Shown one piece after another: positions 41,774-50,519 of a stretch of DNA of 64,000 nucleotides (its first letter is position 1; each line of letters opens with the position of its first letter). This stretch comes from an uncultured Clostridia bacterium (GTDB taxonomy: Bacteria > Bacillota > Clostridia > TANB77 > CAG-508). Location of the stretch: assembly GCA_947385375.1 (NCBI GenBank), contig CANDKR010000008.1, positions 1 through 64,000 of the forward strand. Reading direction: 5' to 3'. The notes beneath the pieces are model-generated. The model saw only the letters and a list, made by a program, of their open reading frames with translations. It did not search any database and was not told the origin of the DNA. Both the position numbers and the translations under genes were made by a program.

Positions 41774-43729
41774 ATGGTTTTAGACAAAGTAAATTATCCA
41801 GAAGATTTGAAGAAATTAAATACAGAAGAAAAAAAGGTTCTAGCAGAAGAAATCAGAGAAAAAATCCTTGAAACAGTTTCAAACACAGGTGGACATTTAG
41901 CGTCAAATTTAGGTGTTGTGGAGCTTACAATGGCAATACATAGTGTATTTAATTGTCCTACTGATAAGATAATTTGGGATGTTGGACACCAGACATATGT
42001 ACATAAAATTTTAACAGGTAGAAAAGATAAACTAGATACTTTGAGACAATTAGATGGTTTAGCAGGTTTTCCAAAAACTTCAGAGAGTGAGTATGATGCC
42101 TATGATACAGGGCATAGCAGTACTTCTATTTCTGTTGCTTTAGGAATGGCAAGAGCAAGAGATATAAAAGGTGAAAATCATAAGATTATTACTGTAATTG
42201 GAGATGGAGCACTAACTGGCGGAATGGCGCTAGAAGCTTTGAATGATGCAGGAAGTAGTCTAAGTAATATTATAGTTATTTTAAACGATAATGAAATGAG
42301 TATCTCAAAAAATGTTGGTGGAATTTCAATGATGCTATCAAAGCTTAGGACAAAAGGCTTTTATGTTAAAAGTAATTTGAAAGGAAAGAAACTTATTGGA
42401 GAAATTCCTTTTGTTGGTAAAAAAGTGGTAAAACTAATTCAAAGGGCTAAAAGAGGCATTAAGCAATTAGTTATACCAAAGATGTATTTTGAAGATATAG
42501 GTTTTAGATATTTAGGACCAGTAGATGGTCATAATTTAGAGAAATTAGAAGATATCCTTAAAGTTTGTAAACAGCAAGAAGGACCTATTTTACTTCATGT
42601 ACTAACTAAAAAAGGAAAAGGATATAGACCAGCAGAAGAAAATCCTGATACTTTCCATAGTACTTCAAAATTTGATATAGAGACAGGTAAGAAAATAGGT
42701 GGTGGCAAGAAAGATTACTCTGGAGCTATGGGTGATAAATTAGTAGAGCTTGCAAAAGACAATAAAAATATAGTCGCAATAACTGCTGCAATGGCAGGTG
42801 GAACAGGTTTATCAGAATTTGAAAAAAAATATCCAGATAGATTTTTTGATGTAGGTATTGCAGAACAACATGCTATTGGTCTTGCAGGAGGACTTGCACG
42901 AGAGGGCTTAGTGCCAGTTGTTCCAATATATTCATCATTTATGCAAAGAGCCTATGACCAGATAGTACATGATATATGTATTCAAAACCTTCCAGTTGTG
43001 CTTATTGCAGATAGAGCTGGAATTGTTGGAAATGATGGAGAAACACATCAAGGTCTTCTTGATATGGCTTTTGGAAATACAATACCAAACTTAAATGTTA
43101 TGGCACCAAAAGATTATAAAGAACTAGAAGAAATGCTTGAGTTTGCAGTGAAACTAGGTAAACCAGTGCTTATAAGATATCCAAGAGGAACTGAAGAAAT
43201 GAAGTTTGAAACTTGTGAGAAAGTACAACTTGGAAAAGCAGAAGTTCTAAAAGAAGGTTCGGAAGTGCTACTTATAGCCATAGGAAAAATGGTTGCAAGA
43301 GTTTTTGAGATATCTAAGACATTAGAGGAAAAAGGTGTAAAGGCAAAAGTCATTAATGCTAGATTTATAAAACCTTTTGATGATGACCTTTTGAAAAAAG
43401 AGCTAAAAGGTGTTTCGGTAGTAGCTACAATTGAGGATGGAACTGTTAAAGGTGGTCTTGCATCAGAAGTTGAAAGAGTTATAACAGATAATAAATTAAA
43501 AGATATTGATCTTATTAAATTTGCATATCAAGATGAATTTGTAAAACATGGAAAAACTGAAGAAATAGAAAAAAGACATCATTTAGATAATGAAAGTATA
43601 GTAAATACAATTATAGAATGTAAAAAATTGAAGGTAAGATTAAGCCTTAAAGCAATCAAGAATAGGGGTCAAAAATGCTTAAAAATGATCGAAAACAATA
43701 TGAAAGTGAAAAAGTCTCAGACAAAATAG
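41774..43729 (+). CDS. dxs: 1-deoxy-D-xylulose-5-phosphate synthase
   Basis: 651 aa, first enzyme of the MEP isoprenoid pathway: pyruvate plus glyceraldehyde 3-phosphate to DXP, using thiamine diphosphate. DVGHQTYVHKILTGRKD, YDTGHSSTSISVALGMARAR, GDGALTGGMALEALNDAG (ThDP motif) and the transketolase pyrimidine part FFDVGIAEQHA are diagnostic. The C terminus extends about 30 residues past the usual end and overlaps the next gene by 55 bp. GGAGAA lies before the ATG. Confidence 0.96.
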   Translation: MVLDKVNYPEDLKKLNTEEKKVLAEEIREKILETVSNTGGHLASNLGVVELTMAIHSVFNCPTDKIIWDVGHQTYVHKILTGRKDKLDTLRQLDGLAGFPKTSESEYDAYDTGHSSTSISVALGMARARDIKGENHKIITVIGDGALTGGMALEALNDAGSSLSNIIVILNDNEMSISKNVGGISMMLSKLRTKGFYVKSNLKGKKLIGEIPFVGKKVVKLIQRAKRGIKQLVIPKMYFEDIGFRYLGPVDGHNLEKLEDILKVCKQQEGPILLHVLTKKGKGYRPAEENPDTFHSTSKFDIETGKKIGGGKKDYSGAMGDKLVELAKDNKNIVAITAAMAGGTGLSEFEKKYPDRFFDVGIAEQHAIGLAGGLAREGLVPVVPIYSSFMQRAYDQIVHDICIQNLPVVLIADRAGIVGNDGETHQGLLDMAFGNTIPNLNVMAPKDYKELEEMLEFAVKLGKPVLIRYPRGTEEMKFETCEKVQLGKAEVLKEGSEVLLIAIGKMVARVFEISKTLEEKGVKAKVINARFIKPFDDDLLKKELKGVSVVATIEDGTVKGGLASEVERVITDNKLKDIDLIKFAYQDEFVKHGKTEEIEKRHHLDNESIVNTIIECKKLKVRLSLKAIKNRGQKCLKMIENNMKVKKSQTK

Positions 43730-44448
43730 AATTCTGTAAAACTAGAAACAAAATAGTAAACACAGATTTTTTAGATATGGCATCTCGTGGTGAAGTCCAA
43801 AAGTTCTTAAATGGCGAAAGCTTCAAAAACTACTTTTTTGAGGGCGGAAAAGAAAATGCAGACAGAAGCATATTAGTCTTATATCCGGATAAAATTACTG
43901 AAGAAATGGCTAGAAAAAATATAGGTAATATTTTAGAAGTTATAAGGATACGACTTCCCAAAGAACTAAAATATGAACATAGAGATTATTTGAGTGGCAT
44001 TATGAAATTGGGATTAAAAAGAGAAAAGTTTGGAGATATTATAGTAAATGATACAGGTGCAGATGTCGTAGTTTTAAAAGAGGTTTCCAATTATCTTAAA
44101 CAAGGCTTGCAAGATTTAACTAGATTTAGAAAATCTGAGATTGAATTAGTAAGTATTTCAGAAATAAAAAATATAAAAACAGAATTTGAAGAATTTACTA
44201 TTATAGTACCATCTTTACGACTAGATAATTTTGTTGCAGAACTTGCGAGATCTTCTAGGACAAAGGCAGAGGAGATTATAATAGAGCAGAGAGTATTTTT
44301 AAATTCAATTTTAGTTGAAAAGACTTCTAAAAAGATAGAAGTAGGAGATATACTTACTATAAGGGGAAAAGGTAAATTCATTTTTGAAAGCGTTGAGAGA
44401 GAAACTAGAAATGACAGATTAGTTTTAAAAATGAAAAAATATATTTAG
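43675..44448 (+). CDS. YlmH-like S4-domain RNA-binding protein
   Basis: 257 aa. The N-terminal YlmH domain includes FLDMASRGEVQKFLN and ILVLYPDKI. The C-terminal S4 domain starts at LRLDNFVAELARSSRTKAEE and contains VFLNSILVEKTSKKIEVGD. YlmH proteins bind rRNA and have a role in ribosome rescue and division-cluster genes. This matters here because translation at CGG seems abnormal, but the link is speculative. Confidence 0.88.
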   Translation: MLKNDRKQYESEKVSDKIEFCKTRNKIVNTDFLDMASRGEVQKFLNGESFKNYFFEGGKENADRSILVLYPDKITEEMARKNIGNILEVIRIRLPKELKYEHRDYLSGIMKLGLKREKFGDIIVNDTGADVVVLKEVSNYLKQGLQDLTRFRKSEIELVSISEIKNIKTEFEEFTIIVPSLRLDNFVAELARSSRTKAEEIIIEQRVFLNSILVEKTSKKIEVGDILTIRGKGKFIFESVERETRNDRLVLKMKKYI

Positions 44449-44531
44449 TATTGCAGAGTAAAAAAATTAATGATATAAGTAAAATATAAAGCACGAATAT
44501 ACCAAAATATTAAGATAAGGAAGGTAGATTA

Positions 44532-45299
44532 ATGCAAAAAACTAAAAGAAATTGGAAAAAAATAATATCTACAATTATTTTTGCAAGCTTTGGTGCGCCA
44601 ATTATTTATTTGATTTTTAAGATTGCAACTACTACAAATTATATAATGCCAAATGATGATGATGTCAGAGTACGTAGTGATTATGTGCTTATGCTATTTC
44701 AGTGTATTTTAGGTATGGTTGCAATGTGCATTCCAAGTTTCCTTAGAAAAAAATTTAAGATAGAAGTTCCAAATAATATGTACTATTTCTATATCATATT
44801 TTTGTATGCAGCCATTTTCTTAGGAGAGATACAGGATTTCTATTATAGATTTAAGTATTGGGATTTGATACTACATACTTTTAGTGGTACAATGATTGGT
44901 TTCTTAGGCTTTTCTATGGTTGATATTTTAAATAGAGAAAATGAAAATGTACAGTTAAATGCGTTTTTCGTAGCTTTCTTTGCTTTTTGTTTTGCGATGA
45001 CTTTAGGTGGAATTTGGGAAATATATGAGTTTGCAAGTGATAGCATTTTGGGAACAAATATGCAAAAGTTTGCACTAAAAAATGGAATAGAACTTACTGG
45101 TCAAGCAGCAGTAGCAGATACTATGGAAGATATTATAGTTGATGGTATAGGTGCATTAGTAGCAAGTACCATAGGTTATATCTCTATGAAGTATGATTTT
45201 ACTTTTCTAAATTCATTAAAATTAAAAATTCATAAAAAACAAAATCCGGAAGAAAAAAAGAAAATGGGCGGAACTGATGAAACAGCCCACTTAAAATAG
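44532..45299 (+). CDS. Multi-pass membrane protein, YjdF/DUF2238-like
   Basis: 255 aa with about seven hydrophobic segments. YWDLILHTFSGTMIGFLGF, LGGIWEIYEFASD and DTMEDIIVDGIGALVAS are the conserved polar residues of the DUF2238-like group. Role unknown. GGAAGGT lies upstream. Confidence 0.75.
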   Translation: MQKTKRNWKKIISTIIFASFGAPIIYLIFKIATTTNYIMPNDDDVRVRSDYVLMLFQCILGMVAMCIPSFLRKKFKIEVPNNMYYFYIIFLYAAIFLGEIQDFYYRFKYWDLILHTFSGTMIGFLGFSMVDILNRENENVQLNAFFVAFFAFCFAMTLGGIWEIYEFASDSILGTNMQKFALKNGIELTGQAAVADTMEDIIVDGIGALVASTIGYISMKYDFTFLNSLKLKIHKKQNPEEKKKMGGTDETAHLK

Positions 45300-45308
45300 G
45301 AGGTATTT

Positions 45309-45707
45309 ATGATTAATTTAAACGAAGATTTAAAGATGGCAAGGATTGCTAGAGATAATGCCAAAAGTGCAAGCTATCAAGTTGGAGCTGTTTTGAAATG
45401 CAAGAATGGAAATAGATATGTTGGGTGTAATATAGAAAATCAATGTATCCAATCAATTTGTGCTGAAAGAACAGCTTTTGTAAGTGCTATGGCACAAGGA
45501 GAAACAGATTTTGAAAGAATTTTAGTAATAGGCGGTCCAAAGGGAAGTGATGAGCTAGAAAGATGCCTTCCTTGCGGATATTGTAGACAATTTATGACAG
45601 AATATACAGATAAGGATTTCAAAATTTATACAGCTTATGGTGATAAAATAGAGGAATATACTTTAGAAGAATTGTTACCTTATGCTTTTACGAGAAAAGA
45701 GGAGTAA
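45309..45707 (+). CDS. cdd: Cytidine deaminase
   Basis: 132 aa. The zinc and catalytic residues are in CAERTA (Cys, Glu) and LPCGYCRQ (two Cys). It deaminates cytidine or deoxycytidine for pyrimidine salvage. Normal length; AGGAGGT upstream. Confidence 0.95.
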   Translation: MINLNEDLKMARIARDNAKSASYQVGAVLKCKNGNRYVGCNIENQCIQSICAERTAFVSAMAQGETDFERILVIGGPKGSDELERCLPCGYCRQFMTEYTDKDFKIYTAYGDKIEEYTLEELLPYAFTRKEE

Positions 45708-45802
45708 TTTATATTTTTCATACAAATAATTATATGCAGGTTGAACTCAAAATTATAAGAGATTAGCCTGCTATTATTTTATCAAAAATTTTTTAAAAAG
45801 TA

Positions 45803-45861
45803 TTGACAATTGAGTGAGCGTTCAACTATAATATAAATAAGAGTTGAATAATTACTCAATT
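45803..45861 (+). promoter_or_regulatory. Promoter and ArsR/CadC operator
   Basis: TTGACA (45803-45808), 18-bp spacer and TATAAT (45827-45832). A nested inverted repeat surrounds it: AATTGAGT (45808-45815) with ACTCAATT (45854-45861), and TTCAAC (45821-45826) with GTTGAA (45843-45848). The outer part covers the -35 and the inner part flanks the -10 and the transcript start. This is the expected place for metal-released ArsR-family repression. Confidence 0.82.
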
Positions 45862-45896
45862 ATTATTTTACAAAAGAGTAAGAAAGGAGATAGAAA

Positions 45897-46259
45897 ATGT
45901 CAAAAAACGAGTTTGTATGTGATTGTAATATAATTCACGAAGAAGTAGTAAATAAGGTGTTAAAACAAATGCCTGAACAAGATTTATTTAATAAACTTGC
46001 AGAGTTTTTTAAGATACTAGGAGATACCACAAGAAGTAAGATTTTATTTGCATTAGATGAACACGAGATGTGTGTGTGTGATATCGCAAATGTGCTTGGT
46101 ATGAGCAAATCTTCGATATCTCATCAATTAAGTACTTTGAGAAGAAGTGGTATTGTAAAATGTAGAAAAGAAGGTAAAGAAGTTTATTATATGCTAGATG
46201 ATGAGCATATTAAACAAGTCTTTGAAATCGGTAAAGAACATATCGAACATAAAAAATAA
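45897..46259 (+). CDS. cadC: CadC-type ArsR-family metal sensor
   Basis: 120 aa winged-helix repressor. CDCNIIHEE at the N terminus and MCVCDIANVLGMSKSSISHQ supply the Cys residues of a CadC-type metal site, and the latter is the recognition helix-turn-helix. Bound Cd, Pb or Zn should release it from the operator just upstream. First gene of a three-gene metal resistance operon. Confidence 0.9.
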   Translation: MSKNEFVCDCNIIHEEVVNKVLKQMPEQDLFNKLAEFFKILGDTTRSKILFALDEHEMCVCDIANVLGMSKSSISHQLSTLRRSGIVKCRKEGKEVYYMLDDEHIKQVFEIGKEHIEHKK

Positions 46260-46278
46260 AGTATTTTGGAGGTAAAAA

Positions 46279-46500
46279 ATGAAAAGTAAATTTAAGATTA
46301 AAGGATTAGATTGTGCAAATTGTGCAGCAGAATTGGAAAGAGCAATTCAAAAAATAGATGGAATAGAAACAGCAGTTATTAGCTTTATGTCAGAAAGAAT
46401 GGAACTTGAATATAATGAAAGTGAAAAAGCAGAAGTAATTGAGAAAGTAAAGAAAGTTATAAAAAAAGAAGAACCAGATGTAACAATAGAAGAAATGTAG
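46279..46500 (+). CDS. Heavy-metal-associated domain protein
   Basis: 73 aa, a single HMA ferredoxin-like domain with GLDCANCAAELERAI (metal-binding CxxC). The next gene lacks an N-terminal HMA domain, so this protein is its detached metal-binding domain or chaperone. Confidence 0.9.
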   Translation: MKSKFKIKGLDCANCAAELERAIQKIDGIETAVISFMSERMELEYNESEKAEVIEKVKKVIKKEEPDVTIEEM

Positions 46501-46509
46501 GAGGGACTT

Positions 46510-48351
46510 ATGAAAAAAAGAGCGATTAAAATTTTAGTATCACTTCTACTATTTATTGTAGCAATGTGTGTGGAGTTTGAAAGCTATGTTACTAATTGCA
46601 TTTTTGTATTAAGTTATATTATTGTAGGTTATGAAATATTAAGAAAAGCAATTAGAAATATATTAAGAGGAAAAGTGTTTGATGAGAATTTTTTAATGAC
46701 AGTTGCAACACTTGGTGCTTTTGGAATAGGTGAATTTCCAGAAGCAGTAGCTGTGATGTTATTCTATCAAATAGGTGAACTTTTCCAAAGTTATGCAGTT
46801 GATAAATCAAGAAAATCAATTGCAAATTTAATGGATATAAGACCAGATTATGCAAATGTATATAGAGATGGAAATGAAGAAAAAGTAGATCCAGATGAAG
46901 TAAAAATTGGTGAATTTGTTATTGTAAGACCAGGTGAGAAAATAGCACTAGATGGCGTTGTAGTAGAAGGTAATACAACACTTGATACAAAAGCACTAAC
47001 TGGTGAAACTATGCCAAGAGAAGCGAAAGAAGGAGACGAGGTTTTAAGTGGCTCTATAAATATAAATGGGGTTATAAAAATAAAGGTAACAAAAGAATAT
47101 GGAGAGTCTACTGTAAGTAAGATATTAGATTTAGTAGAAAATGCAAGTAGTAAAAAATCAAAGTCAGAGAATTTTATAACAAAATTTGCTAAATATTATA
47201 CACCAATAGTAGTTATTATTGCAGTAGTGCTTGCGGTATTTCCACCTCTTCTAATAAAAGGAGAATTGTTCTCAGACTGGCTTTACAGGGCATTATCTTT
47301 CTTAGTAGTATCTTGCCCTTGTGCATTAGTAATATCAATACCACTAAGCTTTTTTGGTGGAATTGGTGGAGCATCTAAAATTGGAGTATTAATAAAGGGA
47401 AGTAATTATCTAGAGGCATTATCTAAAGTAGAAACAGTCGTATTTGATAAAACTGGTACATTGACCAAAGGTGTTTTTGAGGTTCAAAAAATAGAAGCAG
47501 TAGGAATTTCAGAAAGTGAGCTTTTAAAGTTTGCAGCATATAGCGAACATTATTCAAACCATCCAATTTCTAAATCAATAAAAGTAGCTTTTAATGAAGA
47601 GATTGAGGAAAAACAAATTATAAAAACAGAAGAACTATCTGGAAGAGGAATTTTTGCTCAAATTGGAGAAAAAGAAGTATTAGTCGGAAATGAAAAACTT
47701 ATGAAGGAAAAAGGCATAGATTTTTCAGAATGTACAGATGTAGGAACAATACTTTATGTAGGGATAGATGGCAAATATGCTGGTTATATATTAATAGCAG
47801 ATAGTGTAAAAGAAGATTCAGCAAATACAATTAATCAGTTAAAGAAAAACGGTATTAAAAAAACAGTTATGCTAACTGGTGATAGAAAAAATGTAGGGGA
47901 GAGTGTAGCTACAAAATTAGGACTAGATGAAGTCTATGCAGAATTATTACCAGATGGAAAAGTAGAGAAAGTAGAAAGCTTATTGAAGCAAAAAAGCGAG
48001 CAAGGAAAACTTGCTTTTGTTGGAGATGGAATAAATGATGCTCCAGTACTTGCAATGTCTGATATCGGAATAGCAATGGGGGCCCTGGGTGCAGATAGTG
48101 CAATAGAGGCAGCAGATATTGTAATTATGACAGATGAGCCATCTAAAATAGTAAGCTCGATAAAATTGTCTAAAAAGACGATGAATATAGTAAAAGAAAA
48201 TATAGTATTTGCAATTTTTATAAAAGTAGCAGTTTTAGTGTTAACAGCTTTTGGATTATCTACAATGTGGGAGGCAGTTTTTGCAGATGTTGGTGTTTCA
48301 ATAATTGCTATACTAAATGCTTTAAGAATGTTAAATGTAAAGAGTAAATGA
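46510..48351 (+). CDS. cadA: P1B-type Cd/Zn/Pb-exporting ATPase
   Basis: 613 aa. The transmembrane metal site is SCPCALVISIP, the phosphorylation site VFDKTGTLTKG, and the hinge GDGINDAPVLAMSDIGIAMG. The CPC motif together with a CadC-type regulator points to Cd/Zn/Pb export. It is shorter than classic CadA because the HMA domain is separate. A terminator with a TTCG loop follows. Confidence 0.93.
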   Translation: MKKRAIKILVSLLLFIVAMCVEFESYVTNCIFVLSYIIVGYEILRKAIRNILRGKVFDENFLMTVATLGAFGIGEFPEAVAVMLFYQIGELFQSYAVDKSRKSIANLMDIRPDYANVYRDGNEEKVDPDEVKIGEFVIVRPGEKIALDGVVVEGNTTLDTKALTGETMPREAKEGDEVLSGSININGVIKIKVTKEYGESTVSKILDLVENASSKKSKSENFITKFAKYYTPIVVIIAVVLAVFPPLLIKGELFSDWLYRALSFLVVSCPCALVISIPLSFFGGIGGASKIGVLIKGSNYLEALSKVETVVFDKTGTLTKGVFEVQKIEAVGISESELLKFAAYSEHYSNHPISKSIKVAFNEEIEEKQIIKTEELSGRGIFAQIGEKEVLVGNEKLMKEKGIDFSECTDVGTILYVGIDGKYAGYILIADSVKEDSANTINQLKKNGIKKTVMLTGDRKNVGESVATKLGLDEVYAELLPDGKVEKVESLLKQKSEQGKLAFVGDGINDAPVLAMSDIGIAMGALGADSAIEAADIVIMTDEPSKIVSSIKLSKKTMNIVKENIVFAIFIKVAVLVLTAFGLSTMWEAVFADVGVSIIAILNALRMLNVKSK

Positions 48352-48358
48352 TAGTAGA

Positions 48359-48385
48359 ATGGTACTGATTCGTCAGTACCATTTT
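48359..48385 (+). terminator. Terminator of the metal resistance operon
   Basis: ATGGTACTGA (48359-48368), TTCG loop, TCAGTACCAT (48373-48382), then TTTT. Confidence 0.88.
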
Positions 48386-48394
48386 GTTGTAAAC

Positions 48395-48439
48395 AAAAAG
48401 AGCCACACCAGTTTAATGTATACTGGTGTGGCTCTTTTT
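48395..48439. terminator. Perfect 18-bp bidirectional hairpin
   Basis: Arms 48395-48412 and 48422-48439 are exact inverse complements (AAAAAGAGCCACACCAGT), with a nine-base loop and A/T tracts on both sides. It ends the leftward GC-rich gene and backs up the cadA terminator. Confidence 0.88.
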
Positions 48440-48461
48440 CCCTCAAGTGAGGGGGAATGGG

Positions 48462-48995
48462 TTACTCGTTATCAATCCGATAGCTCGCCTTGACGGTGAC
48501 AATCACCTCGTTGGGCTGGCCAGTGACATAGGCGGCCATATCCCGGAAGTAGATCGGAGAAGGCTTCTGAGGCTCAGCAGGAGCCGTGCCGGCGTTGCCA
48601 GCGTTGTTGCCTTCATCATTTTCCCCGCCCTCGGTGTGGGGCTCAGGCGTCTCCGGTTCTTCAGGCTCGGGAACTTCCTCGGTTGCGACCACCAGCTCCT
48701 CGCCGAAGAGCTGCTTGCGCAGGGCCTCGTCAGCCCAGAACTCCTGAGGCAGCTCCTCGTTCCACATCACCTTCATGACGCGGGACAGAGCCTCGCCGTC
48801 GCTGGTGATGAGATCGCCGGAGAAGGACAGCTGACGGTTGCCGTCGAAGTCGACCAGCTTAAAGGCCAACGTGGTGCGGCGGCCGCCACGGCTCTCCAGA
48901 GCGATAGTGCAGTTGTTCTTGTCGTACTGGGTGACCTTCAGACCATCCTTCCGGAAGTCCTGGATCTTCTTGTTACGCTTGCGGTTTTCGAACAT
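48462..48995 (-). CDS. GC-rich orphan gene of foreign codon usage
   Basis: 177 aa, not recognised. The first 90 residues are alpha/beta with SRGGRRTTLAFKL and GNRQLSFSGDLIT; an acidic Pro/Glu/Gly/Asn linker spans about 105-140; a short C-terminal region ends VTGQPNEVIVTVKASYRIDN. Codon use is strongly G/C-ending (CTG, AAG, GAG, GGC), unlike every neighbour. It uses CGG three times as plain arginine (TTC-CGG-AAG, TTC-CGG-GAT, TAT-CGG-ATT). A promoter of host type and an AAGGGTG site serve it. I infer recent transfer from a GC-rich relative; if CGG really shifts frame in this host it could not be translated whole. Confidence 0.75.
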   Translation of the reverse strand: MFENRKRNKKIQDFRKDGLKVTQYDKNNCTIALESRGGRRTTLAFKLVDFDGNRQLSFSGDLITSDGEALSRVMKVMWNEELPQEFWADEALRKQLFGEELVVATEEVPEPEEPETPEPHTEGGENDEGNNAGNAGTAPAEPQKPSPIYFRDMAAYVTGQPNEVIVTVKASYRIDNE

Positions 48996-49051
48996 TTTTA
49001 ACACCCTTTCCGTGCATAATGCACAACACAATTGTTTAAAGGTACTCTTTT

Positions 49052-49080
49052 ATTATAACACCGTCTACTAATTATGTCAA
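49052..49080 (-). promoter_or_regulatory. Consensus promoter for the GC-rich gene
   Basis: Leftward TTGACA (49080-49075), 17-bp spacer and TATAAT (49057-49052), perfect at both boxes, with an A/T-rich surrounding like host DNA. The GC-rich composition begins only downstream, near 49015. Confidence 0.85.
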
Positions 49081-49088
49081 GTTAACCA

Positions 49089-49631
49089 TTAAACATTTCT
49101 TTTTATAATATATTCAGCACTTTTTTCTTCTAATAGTTTAAAATTGCAACTTAAATTTTTATAGAATATAGCCATCTTGCTTTTACTATTATTTGTAACA
49201 ATATTATAGATTTTTTCTGCTTTTTCGATAATTTTTGTTTTATTTTCTGACTTGTTTATGTAAGAATATTGTTCTGAAATTAATCTTTTATATCCATAAC
49301 TTTTATTTTGGGTATCAAGTAAATAGACACATTCATGTGGTACAGGTATCATATCTGAAAATCTAATTATACCTAAATCATTTTTCGTTTTTGGATTCAT
49401 AATTTTGAAAAAAGTTAAATTATCTTTGTATGTTTTGTGCTTTTGCTTTGGCGAAAACAATGGTGCAAAATAATAATGTTCGTTAACAATAATTATTACT
49501 CCTATGTATGGTCTTTTTTCATTTTTATTGTAAGCAATATGTTTGTCAAATTTACTTAAATATTTAATATAGTTATTATCTATAATATAAAAATTCAATT
49601 TGCCTAATTTTATTTTCTTTGTATTTTTCAT
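49089..49631 (-). CDS. toxN: Type III toxin, ToxN/AbiQ family endoribonuclease
   Basis: 180 aa. FYIIDNNYIKYLSKFD, PYIGVIIIVNEHYYFAPL followed by SPKQKHKTYK, LGIIRFSDMIPVP and the C-terminal CNFKLLEEKSAEY follow the ToxN/AbiQ pattern. These toxins cut RNA and are held inactive by tandem RNA pseudoknots cut from the adjacent antitoxin transcript. The ATG at 49631 has GGAGGG upstream; an ATG four codons earlier overlaps that site. Promoter, RNA repeats, terminator and toxin lie in the canonical order. Such systems cause abortive phage infection or maintain DNA. Confidence 0.9.
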   Translation of the reverse strand: MKNTKKIKLGKLNFYIIDNNYIKYLSKFDKHIAYNKNEKRPYIGVIIIVNEHYYFAPLFSPKQKHKTYKDNLTFFKIMNPKTKNDLGIIRFSDMIPVPHECVYLLDTQNKSYGYKRLISEQYSYINKSENKTKIIEKAEKIYNIVTNNSKSKMAIFYKNLSCNFKLLEEKSAEYIIKRNV

Positions 49632-49647
49632 TAATCCCTCCATATTA

Positions 49648-49679
49648 CAAAAATAGGAGGTACTAAAAGTACCCCCTAT
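49648..49679 (-). terminator. Leaky terminator between toxI and toxN
   Basis: On the minus strand ATAGGGGGTACT pairs with AGTACCTCCTAT with one mismatch, followed by T5. In type III loci this hairpin sets the excess of antitoxin RNA over toxin mRNA. Confidence 0.85.
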
Positions 49680-49680
49680 A

Positions 49681-49853
49681 AATTTTCTGGAAACTCGTTT
49701 ATAGTAAAACTAAAGGCTCGTTTCTAACCTAATGTTAAATAGGATATTCGTTTATAGGATTTTCATCCTAAAGGCTCATATCTAACCTAATGTTTCAATT
49801 TGCACTTATTCGTGAATTTAATCAAAGGTTTGTGCAACCTAGTTTATTTGATA
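49681..49853 (-). ncRNA. toxI: ToxI-type antitoxin RNA repeats
   Basis: Leftward RNA with two clear repeats of about 55-58 nt and one degenerate copy. Shared cores are AACATTAGGTTAGA, GAGCCTTTAG and TATAAACGA, found at about 49694-49736 and 49748-49795; the degenerate unit is near 49796-49853 (CTAGGTTGCACAAACCTTTG). ToxN would cut the transcript into repeat units that bind it. Exact unit borders are uncertain. Confidence 0.8.
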
Positions 49854-49880
49854 AATTAATTTATCAATATTATTATATTC

Positions 49881-49909
49881 ATTATACTTTATTTTATCGA
49901 TAAAATCAA
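49881..49909 (-). promoter_or_regulatory. toxIN promoter
   Basis: Leftward TTGATT (49909-49904), 17-bp spacer and TATAAT (49886-49881). The expected transcript start falls near 49874, just before a perfect 20-bp palindrome at 49848-49867 (TTGATAAATT and its complement). Confidence 0.8.
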
Positions 49910-49930
49910 TGCTTTATATTAAAATTTTAA

Positions 49931-50518
49931 CTATTTTTTATCAATATAAAATCTTTTTTGTGCAAGTTTATCTTGAACACCGTTTAAGGCTTCACCAAAT
50001 CTTTGGAAGTGAACAACTTCTCTTTCTCTTAGATATCTTAATACATCTACTACATCTGGGTCATCTTTACAAAGATTGATTAACTTCTCATAAGTTGCAC
50101 GGGCTTTTTGTTCTGCGGCTAAATCTTCTGTTAAGTCTGCAACAGGGTCACCTTTTACAGCAAGAACTGCTGAAGTGAAAGGGAAACCAGCAGCAGCTTG
50201 TGGGTAAACACCAAAACCGTGGTCAGTATAATAAGCTCCAAGTCCTGCTTTTTTCATTTCTTCAACTGATGCTCCGTCTGTTAATTGGTGAACTAAAGAA
50301 CCTACCATTTCTAAGTGAGCAAGTTCTTCAGTTCCTATATCATTAAGAATTGCTTTTGATTTTTTATCTGGCATACCAAATCTTTGTGATAAATATCTAA
50401 GTGAAGCTGCAAGTTCTCCGTCAGGTCCACCGTATTGTGAAATAATAACTTTTGCAAGTGCAGGATTTGGTGTTTTAATATTTACAGGGTATTGTAAATG
50501 TCTATCATAACTCCACAT
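49931..50518 (-). CDS. cotJC: Spore coat protein CotJC, manganese catalase family
   Basis: 195 aa. It begins WSYDRHLQYPVNIK, and IISQYGGPDGELAASLRYLS, GTEELAHLEMV and YLREREVVHFQRFGEAL supply the Glu/His ligands of a di-manganese catalase-like helix bundle. CotJC is placed in the spore coat and depends on CotJA/B. The ATG at 50518 with AGGAGGTG upstream is chosen over a GTG three codons earlier. Confidence 0.95.
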   Translation of the reverse strand: MWSYDRHLQYPVNIKTPNPALAKVIISQYGGPDGELAASLRYLSQRFGMPDKKSKAILNDIGTEELAHLEMVGSLVHQLTDGASVEEMKKAGLGAYYTDHGFGVYPQAAAGFPFTSAVLAVKGDPVADLTEDLAAEQKARATYEKLINLCKDDPDVVDVLRYLREREVVHFQRFGEALNGVQDKLAQKRFYIDKK

Positions 50519-50519
50519 A

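Noticed and set aside
48426..49071. Rightward frames across the GC-rich gene
   Set aside because: The leftward frame has promoter, ribosome site, plausible protein composition and a terminator. The rightward ones are open only because of the GC-rich codon bias.
49681..49853. CRISPR or riboswitch upstream of the 49089 gene
   Set aside because: Only two to three units of about 55 nt without unique spacers, next to a ToxN-like gene and with a terminator between, which fits a type III antitoxin RNA.
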